DNA of 43,931 bases from Acidobacteriaceae bacterium (GTDB lineage: Bacteria; Acidobacteriota; Terriglobia; Terriglobales; Acidobacteriaceae): the NCBI GenBank assembly GCA_003140075.1, contig PLIO01000245.1:1-43931 (forward strand). The letters run 5' to 3'. Of the stretch, positions 8,124-16,875 are shown piece after piece (the stretch's first letter is position 1; each line of letters begins with the position of its first letter). Both the position numbers and the translations under genes were made by a program. The notes below the pieces were generated by a model that ran no database searches, was not told where the DNA came from, and saw only the letters and a list, made by a program, of their open reading frames with translations.

Positions 8124-9842
8124 TTAAGGCTGAAGCGCAAGGAAAGCCACTCCATAGCCGCTGAAATTGATTGTGATTTGCGCGGCGGGTGTCACCAGGC
8201 TCGCAATAGGACCGGTCGCCGCACTCGTATTCGCATCAATCGCGAGCATGCTGCCGCTGGAAAATGTTCCCAGGGCTGATACATCGATCAGCACGCTTCG
8301 CGGCGCCCCTGGACCGTTGTTGTCATCTGGGGCATTGATTGCATGATTTGCTATCATCATGACCACCCTGCCGTCGCTATTGATCACCGGCAAGACTTCC
8401 AGTTCCGCGTTGTCGGTGGCCGAATACTGCAGCAGGCTCGCTCCCGGTGGCGAAGGAAACATGCGTTCCAGCCAGTAGTCCACCCAGTAGCTGAGCTTGG
8501 TTTGCCCGCTGGTTGCGTTGACCTCTCCAAATTGCGCGTCGGCTCCAAAATCCCAGTGGTAAAGCGCTTGCACGCCGGCCTTGCCGAGCTGAGAAAAAAC
8601 ATAAGGACGCCAGGCGGCAAAAAAAGCGCTCGACCCGCGCGGATCAATAACGAAAGTCTGGCCGGGGTTGCAGGCGCTCATGCCATTGCCGGCATCGTAA
8701 TCCGCGTTCACGTTGTTTTCGGTCACCCATACCGGGACCGCAGCCAGTGCGGGATTCGCGGCCGTCTCCGAATAGAAATACTCAGCGTCGGAGACAAAAC
8801 CCGGAATGGTGCTGAAGACCTGAGCATCGGTATCCGTCTGATTGCAGGTGGAGTAGAAGTGGGTGGCCATCGCGTCGACTGGGGCATTGACACCGCTGCT
8901 GACATTCACGAATGTTGGCAGCCATGCTTGTGGCTGCCCCGAGAAATCCGCCAGCTCCATCGCGACAAACTTGAGCGACGGATCCATCGCCTGCATCTTC
9001 GGCACCAGTGCGTTGTACATCGTTACGTACTGCTGCGGCGTCAGGTTGTTATTAATATTGGGCTCGTTGTAGATGCCCCACCAGGTAACTGTGTCGGTTG
9101 GGTAAGACGGCGACACGTAAGTCTGGCCATTCGAAGTAAACCCGCCAGTGTCATAGTACTGCACCAAATTCTGCGTGTAACCGGAAAACTGCTGAAAAGT
9201 GAGGTCTAGAAAATCGTTGCTGCTGTCCTGGCCGGCGTACATAAATGGCGGCGCTTTCGCTATTTGAAACTCGGGACTGTGATCGCCTACGCTCAGCACG
9301 GGCTGCGTGATCGCATCGAGAATGGTAAAGTCCCACGCCGTCGAAGTGCTGCCGGCTGCTCCCTGAGGGACGCCTTGTGAAACTCCTTGCAGCCGGATGT
9401 GCTGGGGCTGCAAATTTCCCAACGTTGTGGCCAAGCCGGGAAAGCTCTGGAAAAGTGTGTAATCCCACTCCGCCGGCTGGAATGACGTGGACATCGCAAC
9501 ATTGAACGGTCCGGTTACGTTCTTGCCGATCGTGACAGAATCGGAGGGCACGCTGCCACTGGATCCTCCCCCTGCAGGAGTGCCCAGGCTGCCTCCGCCG
9601 CAACCCAACGTCAGGGCGAGCGACGAGAGAATCGCGGCGTCCAGAGCAGCCCGCCCCATCCAGCGAAAAGAATGATCCAGCTGCTTGCATATCCAACTCG
9701 ACACGTATAACAGCCCCGCAAACCGCGACCATCCGTGGTTTCGAAATCGACGATTGACGTGCACGGCAGCATCCCTGCTCCCGAAGTTTTCGATCAGCAT
9801 GTCAGACGTTTTCATCGGGTCATCTTGCAACTTCAGAGTCAT
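8124..9842 (-). CDS. lipoprotein glycoside hydrolase, clan GH-A type
   Basis: A predicted surface or periplasmic glycosidase of 572 residues. A lipobox (LALTLGC, Cys81) ends a hydrophobic segment and is followed by a Gly/Ser-rich linker. The domain shows the two clan GH-A carboxylates: acid/base in WWGIYNEPN (Glu260) and nucleophile in VWVTENNVN (Glu375). The ending strand VLIDVSALGTF...GYGVAFLAL resembles the beta-sandwich attached to GH39/GH30/GH51-type barrels. The exact GH family cannot be fixed. The frame is open further upstream, but AGGAG four bases before the ATG at 9842 supports this start. Even so, about 60 residues precede the lipoprotein signal, and Met62 (base 9659) is an alternative start. 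It is divergent from the TonB receptor, so both likely serve the same glycan. Confidence 0.82.
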   Translation of the reverse strand: MTLKLQDDPMKTSDMLIENFGSRDAAVHVNRRFRNHGWSRFAGLLYVSSWICKQLDHSFRWMGRAALDAAILSSLALTLGCGGGSLGTPAGGGSSGSVPSDSVTIGKNVTGPFNVAMSTSFQPAEWDYTLFQSFPGLATTLGNLQPQHIRLQGVSQGVPQGAAGSTSTAWDFTILDAITQPVLSVGDHSPEFQIAKAPPFMYAGQDSSNDFLDLTFQQFSGYTQNLVQYYDTGGFTSNGQTYVSPSYPTDTVTWWGIYNEPNINNNLTPQQYVTMYNALVPKMQAMDPSLKFVAMELADFSGQPQAWLPTFVNVSSGVNAPVDAMATHFYSTCNQTDTDAQVFSTIPGFVSDAEYFYSETAANPALAAVPVWVTENNVNADYDAGNGMSACNPGQTFVIDPRGSSAFFAAWRPYVFSQLGKAGVQALYHWDFGADAQFGEVNATSGQTKLSYWVDYWLERMFPSPPGASLLQYSATDNAELEVLPVINSDGRVVMMIANHAINAPDDNNGPGAPRSVLIDVSALGTFSSGSMLAIDANTSAATGPIASLVTPAAQITINFSGYGVAFLALQP

Positions 9843-9866
9843 TGTGCTCCTGTGAGCATAAATCCG

Positions 9867-9896
9867 ATTATGCAGATCTGTTCCTCGCGTTGGTAA
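9867..9896 (-). promoter_or_regulatory. candidate promoter of the glycoside hydrolase gene
   Basis: Minus strand TTACCA (9896-9891), 18-bp spacer, CATAAT (9872-9867). This would start transcription about 18 bases before the ATG at 9842, leaving just room for the AGGAG site (9851-9847). Confidence 0.4.
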
Positions 9897-9930
9897 GGAC
9901 GAATGCCTGCTTCGAGAACGCCCTCCCCTT

Positions 9931-9949
9931 TTCGTTCGCCGGAACCGAA
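9931..9949. promoter_or_regulatory. imperfect inverted repeat in divergent promoter region, possible LacI-type operator
   Basis: TTCGTTCGCCGGAACCGAA is nearly symmetric, with one extra base in the right arm. It lies upstream of the hydrolase promoter, between the divergent hydrolase and TonB receptor genes. LacI-family sites are symmetric with a central CG step, but assignment to the nearby regulator is a guess. Confidence 0.3.
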
Positions 9950-9998
9950 CTAGTTTTGCACAGAAAGCGGCAAAATGCTTAACAAAATCGTTTTTTCC

Positions 9999-10004
9999 TT
10001 GACA
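9999..10004 (+). promoter_or_regulatory. consensus -35 element TTGACA before the TonB receptor gene
   Basis: A perfect TTGACA follows a T-rich stretch about 190 bp upstream of the receptor ATG. No good -10 is found at 16-18 bp, so activity is uncertain. Confidence 0.3.
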
Positions 10005-10087
10005 ATTGATTTCGAAGTGTTGCAGACTGCGCGCTGTCCGTGGAGTTCGGCTGCAACGTACGCACCTGCGATTGATCGCTTGCTCCT

Positions 10088-10104
10088 GAGACCATGTTGG
10101 TCTC
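10088..10104. repeat. 17-bp perfect inverted repeat in the receptor leader
   Basis: GAGACCA-TGT-TGGTCTC has perfect 7-bp arms and lies 92-108 bp before the TonB receptor ATG. It could be an operator or a leader hairpin. Confidence 0.45.
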
Positions 10105-10195
10105 TCGGGCGCAACCTCTGCTCCTGTACTGGCGTGAGAGTAGGGTGCATTTGTGGTCTTGCCCATGCGGGACCATTGCCGAGGAGGCGATTGCC

Positions 10196-13100
10196 ATGAC
10201 GCAAACTAGCCGTGGAGCTTCGGTATTGTTGCTCATTGTTGTAGCGACAAGCGGAGCCTGGGCGCAGCTTTACAGCGGATCGATTAGCGGCGTCGTCCGC
10301 GATCCCTCGGGCGCAGTTCTCCCCAAGGCTGCGGTCACGTTGACGGACGTGACCAAGAATTTCAAGTATGAGGCCATCAGCGACAATGCCGGACGCTATC
10401 TCTTTCGAGCGCTGCAACCGAGTCTCTATTCCTTGAGGGTCCGGGCCTCGGGATTCTCGGTGGAGCAGATCGACAACATTACGTTGAACGTCAATGGCGA
10501 CGTTGCGCAAGACGTTAGTCTTAAAGTGGGCCAGACAACCGAGACGGTTTCAGTCTCCGCGAGTGGGGCGGCGCAGGTACAGACCGAGGACGCATCCACC
10601 GGGCAGACGATCGATAGAAAATTCGTCAACGATCTACCGTTGATTGGACGCAACGTCATGGATCTGGCTTATCTCGCCCCCGGCATTTCTCAGCCGACCG
10701 GCAATGCCTACGGCCCCGGCCAGACGATCGCCAACAGCACCGACAATTTCATCTCGGAAGGTTCGCGGAACGCCCAATCCGACATCCTGCTCGATGGAGT
10801 CAGCACTACCAACTACGACCAGAACTCGGGGTTCGTCGACTCACTGTATGTGCCCAGTGTGGATGCGATCCAGGAGTTCAAGATTCAGCAGACGAACTTC
10901 AGCGCCGAGTTCGGATTCAGTGGCGCAACCGTAGTCAACGTGGTTACGCGGTCCGGGACTAACAAATTCCACGGCGGCCTGTATGAATTCTGGCGCAACA
11001 ATATCCTGAATACCAATAACTACTTCGACGCGATCCAGGGAATTCCGGTGCAACCCTACCATTGGAATGACTTCGGAGGTACCGTTGGCGGACCGATTGT
11101 AAAAGATAAGCTTTTCTTTTTCTTCGATTACGAAGGCAGTCGACAGATCACCCCGACAGTGAAACCGCTCGCGGTTCCCACCCAGGCCGAACGCTCGGGA
11201 GATCTTGGGGTAATCTGCACTTCCGCCAGCGATAATGCCGGGGCCGGCAGCTTTGCTACGTCGGGAGCGTTAACGGGAGAGTGCGTGGATCCCACGGGCG
11301 CGTTCTTGCAGTCTGGTCAGATCTACGATCCTTATAGCATCAGCCCGACGCAGAGCGGCGGAGGAGCCCCTTATCACACCGCTTTCATCCCCAACAATCG
11401 ACTCGACCTCTACGCGAGTCCGGGCAATACATTTACCCCCTGGATCACTCCGGGCGTTGCGGGCAACCTTCTTAATCCTGTTGTGCAAGCGATATTCGCT
11501 CAGAATCTTATCCCGCTACCCAACATTTCGACCACCGCTGCGAACTATAACTTGAGGCAGAGTAACTTTCTTGGCAACGGATCAAACGTCAACAATGGCA
11601 ATGCTTTCGACGTCAAGCTGGACTATCGTATTACTCAAAACGACCTGCTCAATTTCAGGGTGTCGCACTCTTGGGGAAATTCAGCGATGGCTAACTTGCT
11701 GGGAACCGCCTTTGACACCAATACTCAGGGACCCAGTAAGGGCTACGATTGGTCGGGAGCGCTCAGCTATAACCACACGTTTAGTCCGAAAACGCTGTTC
11801 ACGGCGAGCTTAGGTTACATCTATAACAATGCTCAGACGGCGGGGCCGAACACAAGCTTCAATCCAACTTCCATCGGATTGCCCGCGGATTTGACAGCTT
11901 CCGGCGTGAACTCGCCGCCGGCTCTTGCGCTCGATAGCTACGCGTCAGGCAACGGCAACGCAACCTATGGCGGGCAGCCATGGTCATCGCTGTTATATGC
12001 CCAGGATGTTGGCCAGTTGATTGCCTCCGTATCGCATTCGGCGGGCAGTCACGATCTGAAGTTCGGCGGCGAGATTCGCTTGCACCGGATCGATTTCACC
12101 CAGTGGGAACTCCCTGGCGGGCGATGGGAGTTCGGCCCGACTGCTACCTCGCAGCAGTTCTCCAATGGCGGCGATTCGATGGCTAGTTTCCTTATCGGAT
12201 ATGCCAGCGGTTGGGACGCCTACTCGATTCCGGCCTCGCCTGCCACACAAAATTTCCAGTATGCGGGGTTTGTGCAGGATAACTGGAAAGTAAGTGACCG
12301 GCTGACCGTCAACTTGGGATTGCGCTACGACGTAGACCTGCCGCGCACCGCGCTCGGGAACAAGATGAGCTACTTCGATCCTAACGCCGCCTCGCCCGTG
12401 ACGGGCGTGACGGCCCCGGCCGACGGCTCTTGCCCGGCTTGCGGTGACATCAAGGGAGCCTTCGAGTATGTTGGCATAAACGGCAATCCCCGCACACCGT
12501 TTGACACCTACTATGGGGCGATTGGACCGCGCCTTGGGATGGCATTCCGCATCGACGACCGGACCGTCCTCCGTGGCGGTTACGGTATCTACTACGATCC
12601 GTCGAAAGGCGGCGCAGCCGGTATAGGCAGCGGCGCTTATGGTTTCGCTGGCTATGACGATCAGAATTCTCCATATGCCTTCTCCACGCCCTCAGGAGCC
12701 TCGGTGCAAGCGTATCCGACCCAAGTGGATGTGTTGGGTCAGCCGGCCGGTGTAGCTTTTGAAGGCACCGTCATCGGCAACAGCCTGGGAAACAAGTTCG
12801 GAATCGGCGACCTGGGAACGGGTGCGGCGGTTCCCGTAAGGTCGCCCGCTTACAGCGTGCTGCCGAGAGAACAATCCTGGAGCTTCGGCATCGAGCGTGA
12901 AGTACCCTGGCATGTTCTGATCGATGCGGAATATGTCGGCAAAAAAGGTAGTCGCTTGTATATGGGCGGGGACAACTATTCCCTCAACCACTTGCCGGAT
13001 AGCATCGCCAGCCAATTCGTTACGAACTCATCCACCTGGACCAGTACTGTACCCGTCCCTGCCACCTTGGGACCCGCTATTCAAGCTCTTACCCCGAGTT

Positions 13101-13993
13101 ACAGCAATGGTTTCTGGCCAGGAGGGGGTTGGCAGCCCTGGAACGGCTATCTTCCTTTCCCGCAGTACGGAACGACCGCGTGGGGCGGCAATCTCTTGCA
13201 AAACGTCGATCCGCCCATCGCCAACTCAATCTACAACGGGTTTGAGTTACGCGTGGAGAAGCGATTCTCGCATGGTCTCCAGTTCCTGGGCACGTACACA
13301 AACCAGAAGAGCATCGACAACGCGTCCATCGCCGGCAATAGCGAATATATCGACGGTACAGCTGGCTCGTCGCTGGCCCAGATACAAGATCCAAACTGCC
13401 TGGCGTGCGAACGTTCGCTCTCGCAATTCGACATTTCACAAATTGCGCAGTTCTCGGCCGTCTACGAGATCCCATTCGGCCGTGGCAAACAGTTTGGCGG
13501 AGGCGTGAATAAGTTCGTCGACGCGGCGCTCGGGGGTTGGCAGGTGAACGGCATTTACCGCTGGGATTCAGGCCTTCCCCTGATTTTATATTTGAACGGC
13601 GGCACCTCCGTTCCAACCTTCGGGAACCAACGCCCGGACCTCAATGCACCGCTGGAGAGGGCTGGCAATTGGAATATCGACCAGTATTTTTCCTGCGGCG
13701 CTTGTGCAGCGGAGGCAACGAAGCCGCTTCCGTACGCCCTCGGCACTGCTCCCCGCGTCTTGCCCAATGTCCGGGCTCCGGGAACGAACAACATGTCGGC
13801 ATCGATCTTCAAAGAGTTCCCATTAGGATTTGAAGGGGCCAGACTGCAGTTCCGGGCCGAGTCCTTTAACACTTTCAACCACGTACAGTTCGGAGCTCCG
13901 AACACCACCGTGGGCGGAGGCGCCTTTGGGGAAATTTCGGGCCAGGCGAACAGTCCTCGCATCTTGCAGCTCGCTCTGAAGCTCGTGTTCTGA
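10196..13993 (+). CDS. TonB-dependent receptor with carboxypeptidase-regulatory domain (Oar-like)
   Basis: A 1265-residue outer-membrane receptor that would import large or glycan-derived ligands using TonB energy. It begins with a signal peptide (MTQTSRGASVLLLIVVATSG, then AWAQ). A CarboxypepD_reg-like beta-sandwich follows (residues ~26-125, SGSISGVVRDPSGAVLPKA). Next come the plug (…DLPLIGRNVMDLAYLAPGIS, INGGTNKFHG-like VTRSGTNKFHGGLYEFWRNN) and a long beta-barrel ending in Phe (ILQLALKLVF). This is the architecture of the expanded acidobacterial Oar-like family. GGAGG eight bases before ATG 10196 sets the start; the frame is open 34 codons further upstream without such a site. The gene is divergent from a lipoprotein glycoside hydrolase and ends at a strong terminator. 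Confidence 0.93.
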   Translation: MTQTSRGASVLLLIVVATSGAWAQLYSGSISGVVRDPSGAVLPKAAVTLTDVTKNFKYEAISDNAGRYLFRALQPSLYSLRVRASGFSVEQIDNITLNVNGDVAQDVSLKVGQTTETVSVSASGAAQVQTEDASTGQTIDRKFVNDLPLIGRNVMDLAYLAPGISQPTGNAYGPGQTIANSTDNFISEGSRNAQSDILLDGVSTTNYDQNSGFVDSLYVPSVDAIQEFKIQQTNFSAEFGFSGATVVNVVTRSGTNKFHGGLYEFWRNNILNTNNYFDAIQGIPVQPYHWNDFGGTVGGPIVKDKLFFFFDYEGSRQITPTVKPLAVPTQAERSGDLGVICTSASDNAGAGSFATSGALTGECVDPTGAFLQSGQIYDPYSISPTQSGGGAPYHTAFIPNNRLDLYASPGNTFTPWITPGVAGNLLNPVVQAIFAQNLIPLPNISTTAANYNLRQSNFLGNGSNVNNGNAFDVKLDYRITQNDLLNFRVSHSWGNSAMANLLGTAFDTNTQGPSKGYDWSGALSYNHTFSPKTLFTASLGYIYNNAQTAGPNTSFNPTSIGLPADLTASGVNSPPALALDSYASGNGNATYGGQPWSSLLYAQDVGQLIASVSHSAGSHDLKFGGEIRLHRIDFTQWELPGGRWEFGPTATSQQFSNGGDSMASFLIGYASGWDAYSIPASPATQNFQYAGFVQDNWKVSDRLTVNLGLRYDVDLPRTALGNKMSYFDPNAASPVTGVTAPADGSCPACGDIKGAFEYVGINGNPRTPFDTYYGAIGPRLGMAFRIDDRTVLRGGYGIYYDPSKGGAAGIGSGAYGFAGYDDQNSPYAFSTPSGASVQAYPTQVDVLGQPAGVAFEGTVIGNSLGNKFGIGDLGTGAAVPVRSPAYSVLPREQSWSFGIEREVPWHVLIDAEYVGKKGSRLYMGGDNYSLNHLPDSIASQFVTNSSTWTSTVPVPATLGPAIQALTPSYSNGFWPGGGWQPWNGYLPFPQYGTTAWGGNLLQNVDPPIANSIYNGFELRVEKRFSHGLQFLGTYTNQKSIDNASIAGNSEYIDGTAGSSLAQIQDPNCLACERSLSQFDISQIAQFSAVYEIPFGRGKQFGGGVNKFVDAALGGWQVNGIYRWDSGLPLILYLNGGTSVPTFGNQRPDLNAPLERAGNWNIDQYFSCGACAAEATKPLPYALGTAPRVLPNVRAPGTNNMSASIFKEFPLGFEGARLQFRAESFNTFNHVQFGAPNTTVGGGAFGEISGQANSPRILQLALKLVF

Positions 13994-14013
13994 GCGGTTG
14001 AGGGAACGGCATG

Positions 14014-14040
14014 GCGGCGGGCTTCGGCCTGCCGCTTTTT
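14014..14040 (+). terminator. rho-independent terminator of the TonB receptor gene
   Basis: GCGGCGGGC-TTCG-GCCTGCCGC forms a nine-pair stem with one G-T wobble and a UUCG tetraloop, directly followed by TTTTT. It begins 20 bp after the receptor stop. Confidence 0.85.
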
Positions 14041-14059
14041 CTGTAGATGGGCATCCAGT

Positions 14060-15127
14060 ATGCTGAAGGCGATGCGCCCTGCCATCGCACTGCTCCTGCT
14101 TACGTCGCTCTGCTGGGCCCAGAACCCAAGGTCGAAGCAACTCTTTGACCGGGCGCTGGCCGCGCAACAGCGCGGCGACCTCGTCACCGCCATCAGTGAT
14201 TATCAGGAAGTGCTGAAGCTTGAACCGGGCTTGGCCGTTGCCCACATCAACCTGGCGGCGGCCTTCCTGCAACTAGGGCGGCTCGATGAAGCCACCGACA
14301 ACTATCGCCTGGCGCTGAAACAGCAACCGGGTAGCCTGCGAGTTTCCGTGCTGCTCGGCAACTGTCTGGTCCTTCGAGGCGAGTACGAGGATGCGATCCA
14401 GCTGCTTCAGCCCGAGGAGAAGGCACATCCGGAGAATCTGGACGTGGCGTTTGTTCTCGGAGAAGCCCTGATTCACGCGGAGAAGCTAAAGGAGGGCTTA
14501 AAGCTGGTGCAAAGAGTGGCCGCCGCCCGCAATGACGCCAACGCATGGATGCTCGCCGGCATGGCGCAATTGAAACTCGGGGAATATCCTCAGGCTCGCG
14601 ACAGCCTTGAGAGAGGTTTACGGTTGGACCCGACCATGCCCGGCGCTTACACCTTGAGTGGTATAGCAAAGTTGCGTACGGCAGATGAAGAAGGAGCCAA
14701 GGCGGCTTATCGCAAAGCTATTGACCTCGACCCCAACGACTTCGACGCCAGCTTGCGCCTTGGGACCGTTCTTCGCGGCGAGGGAGAATTAGTGGGCGCG
14801 AAGACTTATCTCGCCCGGGCGCTGCAGATCAATCCATCCTCGCTGATGGGAAGGTATCAGATGGCCTTAGCGGAAACGGCGGAGGGCGATGATCCTCAAG
14901 CGGCCATCGACCTGGAAGCCATTATTCGCGGCGCTCCGAACCTACTGAAGCCGCACGTCCAACTCGCAGCCATTTACTACCGTTTGCACCGTCAGGAGGA
15001 TGGACTGCGAGAGCGAGGGATTGTGGACCGTCTGTTGGCCGAGCCCCAGAAGCAAGATCGCCAGTTCGAAGCTGATCCCACACTGAGCACGGACGTCCCT
15101 GCCGTCAGCGCGGTTCCTTCACATTGA
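14060..15127 (+). CDS. secreted tetratricopeptide-repeat protein
   Basis: A 355-residue exported scaffold protein. A signal peptide (MLKAMRPAIALLLLTSLCWA) precedes about seven to eight TPR-type 34-residue repeats. Examples are DLVTAISDYQEVLKLEPGLAVAHINLA and SLERGLRLDPTMPGAYTLSG. TPR arrays mediate protein-protein contacts and no catalytic motif is visible. The last 23 bp overlap the 3' end of the oppositely oriented CRTAC1 gene. It is the outer member of a TPR/CRTAC1/cytochrome cluster. The start may be Met1 or Met5; neither has a strong ribosome site. Confidence 0.85.
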   Translation: MLKAMRPAIALLLLTSLCWAQNPRSKQLFDRALAAQQRGDLVTAISDYQEVLKLEPGLAVAHINLAAAFLQLGRLDEATDNYRLALKQQPGSLRVSVLLGNCLVLRGEYEDAIQLLQPEEKAHPENLDVAFVLGEALIHAEKLKEGLKLVQRVAAARNDANAWMLAGMAQLKLGEYPQARDSLERGLRLDPTMPGAYTLSGIAKLRTADEEGAKAAYRKAIDLDPNDFDASLRLGTVLRGEGELVGAKTYLARALQINPSSLMGRYQMALAETAEGDDPQAAIDLEAIIRGAPNLLKPHVQLAAIYYRLHRQEDGLRERGIVDRLLAEPQKQDRQFEADPTLSTDVPAVSAVPSH

Positions 15128-16856
15128 GCACGCGGTCCGCGGCCACGTGTTCGAGCCGCTGCACCGTCCCCGAGGGCCAACGGATCTCCAGAGTGTCCAC
15201 GATCAGTTCTGGCCCCAGACCGAAGTGTACTGGTCCATCGCTCGAGGAGGCGTAACCCACGCTCGTGGTCATGTGGTTATATTGCGTTCCCGTTTTCGTG
15301 ACCACCTTCACCAGCGCTCCGATGCCGTCGCGGTTGCTGCGCGTGCCTTCCAACGCAACCTCGAGCCAGTGACCGGAGTTCGGACTCCGGTTCATCCAGA
15401 TCTCGGCGTCCTTACCCAAGGCGGTGGTCACCACATCGATGCGGCCGTCGCCATCAAGATCGCCAAAGGCGCAACCACGATGCCGCGCCGGAGGAACAGC
15501 GTTCAGTCCCGCTTCCTCCGTGAGCGGCAGCCATTGCCCGGTGGCGCCGGGGTTGCGGAAGACGGTATTGTATTGCTCAATCTGTTCATGCTGCACCGCC
15601 ACGGCGTCGATGTGGCCACGAGTGACGAATAGATCTTTCCAGCCGTCATTATCAAAATCGTAAAGGCCTGCACCAAAACCGGCCATGGGCCGGCTGGTCT
15701 TAGTCATCCCGCTCTTGGCTGTGATTTCAACGAAACTACCCTTTCCTGTGTTCTGAAACAGTGGGAACGTCTCGTTGTTAAGGGCAACGAAGGCTATGTC
15801 AGGATAACCATCGTTGTCGAAATCGCGAAAATCGAGGCCCATGCCGCTGACGAAGTCGCCGACGTCCACCAGCGCTACGCCCGCGGGAAATGCGGCTTCC
15901 TCAAACTTACCGCCGCCCAGATTGTGGAAGAGAAAATTGTAGTAACCGTCGTTGGTGACGAACAGATCTTGTTTTCCGTCAAGATCGTAGTCTGCCATAC
16001 CCACGCCCATGCCCTTTCCAATGTGAGCGCGGATACCAGACTGGGCGGACACGTCAGTGAATGTGCCATCTCCATTGTTGAGGAATAACTGATTGGGAAG
16101 GCCTTTGTAGGATCGCGGGTGACAATACTGCGGCACGCCGGCATATTCACAACGGGGTTCTTTCTCATAGTTCCACTGCAGATAGTTAACGATGAAAAGA
16201 TCCAATAGACCGTCGTTGTTCACGTCGACCCAGACGGCAGTGATCGCCCACAAGGGCCCGTATTCCGGGTCGGGACGGCCAAGACCCGCCTTCGCGGTCA
16301 CATCGGTGAAAGTCCCATCTTTATTGTTGTGGTAGAGCGTGTTTCGATGCAGGCCAGCTACGAATATGTCAGGATACCCGTCATTGTCGTAATCGCCGAT
16401 GGCAACACCCATGTCATATCCCGTGCCCGCCAAACCGGCCTCCTTCGTTACGTCGGTGAACACGCCGTTGCCGTCGTTTCGGAAGAGCCGGTTCGAGTAC
16501 TTTGGCGAATCTTTCTTCAGCGTGGCGAGGTTGGCGCCATTCGTGAAAAGAATGTCCGGGCGCCCATCCCGGTTGTAATCGAGAATAGCCACGCCGCCAG
16601 CCATTGCAGCGGGCACGTGGCGGAATGGAGTTTCATCATTCTCCAAACGAAACGGAATTGCTTTAAATGAGAAATGAATTGGGCTTGCGGGGGTTGGGGC
16701 GGCCCGAAGAACGAAACAGCCACAAGCAACAATCAGCAAGCCTGCAAACGTGCAGAGGACGCGATTTGAAATTCCCGGTGGGCCGGCGTGGATTTGGGCC
16801 CCAGACGGCGAAGTACGGACAATCCGGCCGTTTCGATTTACGAATGGCGTTGGCAT
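15105..16856 (-). CDS. CRTAC1-family protein with FG-GAP repeats and ASPIC/UnbV domain
   Basis: A 583-residue exported protein. A hydrophobic anchor or signal segment lies near residues 32-52. About seven FG-GAP/VCBS calcium-binding blades follow, each with a D-x-D/N-x-DG signature: DYNRDGRPD, DYDNDGYPD, DVNNDGLLD, DYDLDGKQD, DFDNDGYPD, DFDNDGWKD, DLDGDGRID. They form a beta-propeller. The ASPIC/UnbV domain closes the protein (WLEVALEGTRSNRDGIGALV...VHFGLG...LEIRWPSGTVQ). The molecular role of this domain is not established. GAGAGGAG just before the ATG is a good ribosome site. The gene is 19 bp behind the multihaem cytochrome gene in one transcript and overlaps the TPR gene tail-to-tail. Confidence 0.9.
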   Translation of the reverse strand: MPTPFVNRNGRIVRTSPSGAQIHAGPPGISNRVLCTFAGLLIVACGCFVLRAAPTPASPIHFSFKAIPFRLENDETPFRHVPAAMAGGVAILDYNRDGRPDILFTNGANLATLKKDSPKYSNRLFRNDGNGVFTDVTKEAGLAGTGYDMGVAIGDYDNDGYPDIFVAGLHRNTLYHNNKDGTFTDVTAKAGLGRPDPEYGPLWAITAVWVDVNNDGLLDLFIVNYLQWNYEKEPRCEYAGVPQYCHPRSYKGLPNQLFLNNGDGTFTDVSAQSGIRAHIGKGMGVGMADYDLDGKQDLFVTNDGYYNFLFHNLGGGKFEEAAFPAGVALVDVGDFVSGMGLDFRDFDNDGYPDIAFVALNNETFPLFQNTGKGSFVEITAKSGMTKTSRPMAGFGAGLYDFDNDGWKDLFVTRGHIDAVAVQHEQIEQYNTVFRNPGATGQWLPLTEEAGLNAVPPARHRGCAFGDLDGDGRIDVVTTALGKDAEIWMNRSPNSGHWLEVALEGTRSNRDGIGALVKVVTKTGTQYNHMTTSVGYASSSDGPVHFGLGPELIVDTLEIRWPSGTVQRLEHVAADRVLNVKEPR

Positions 16857-16875
16857 GGGTCTCCTCTCGTCCTTT

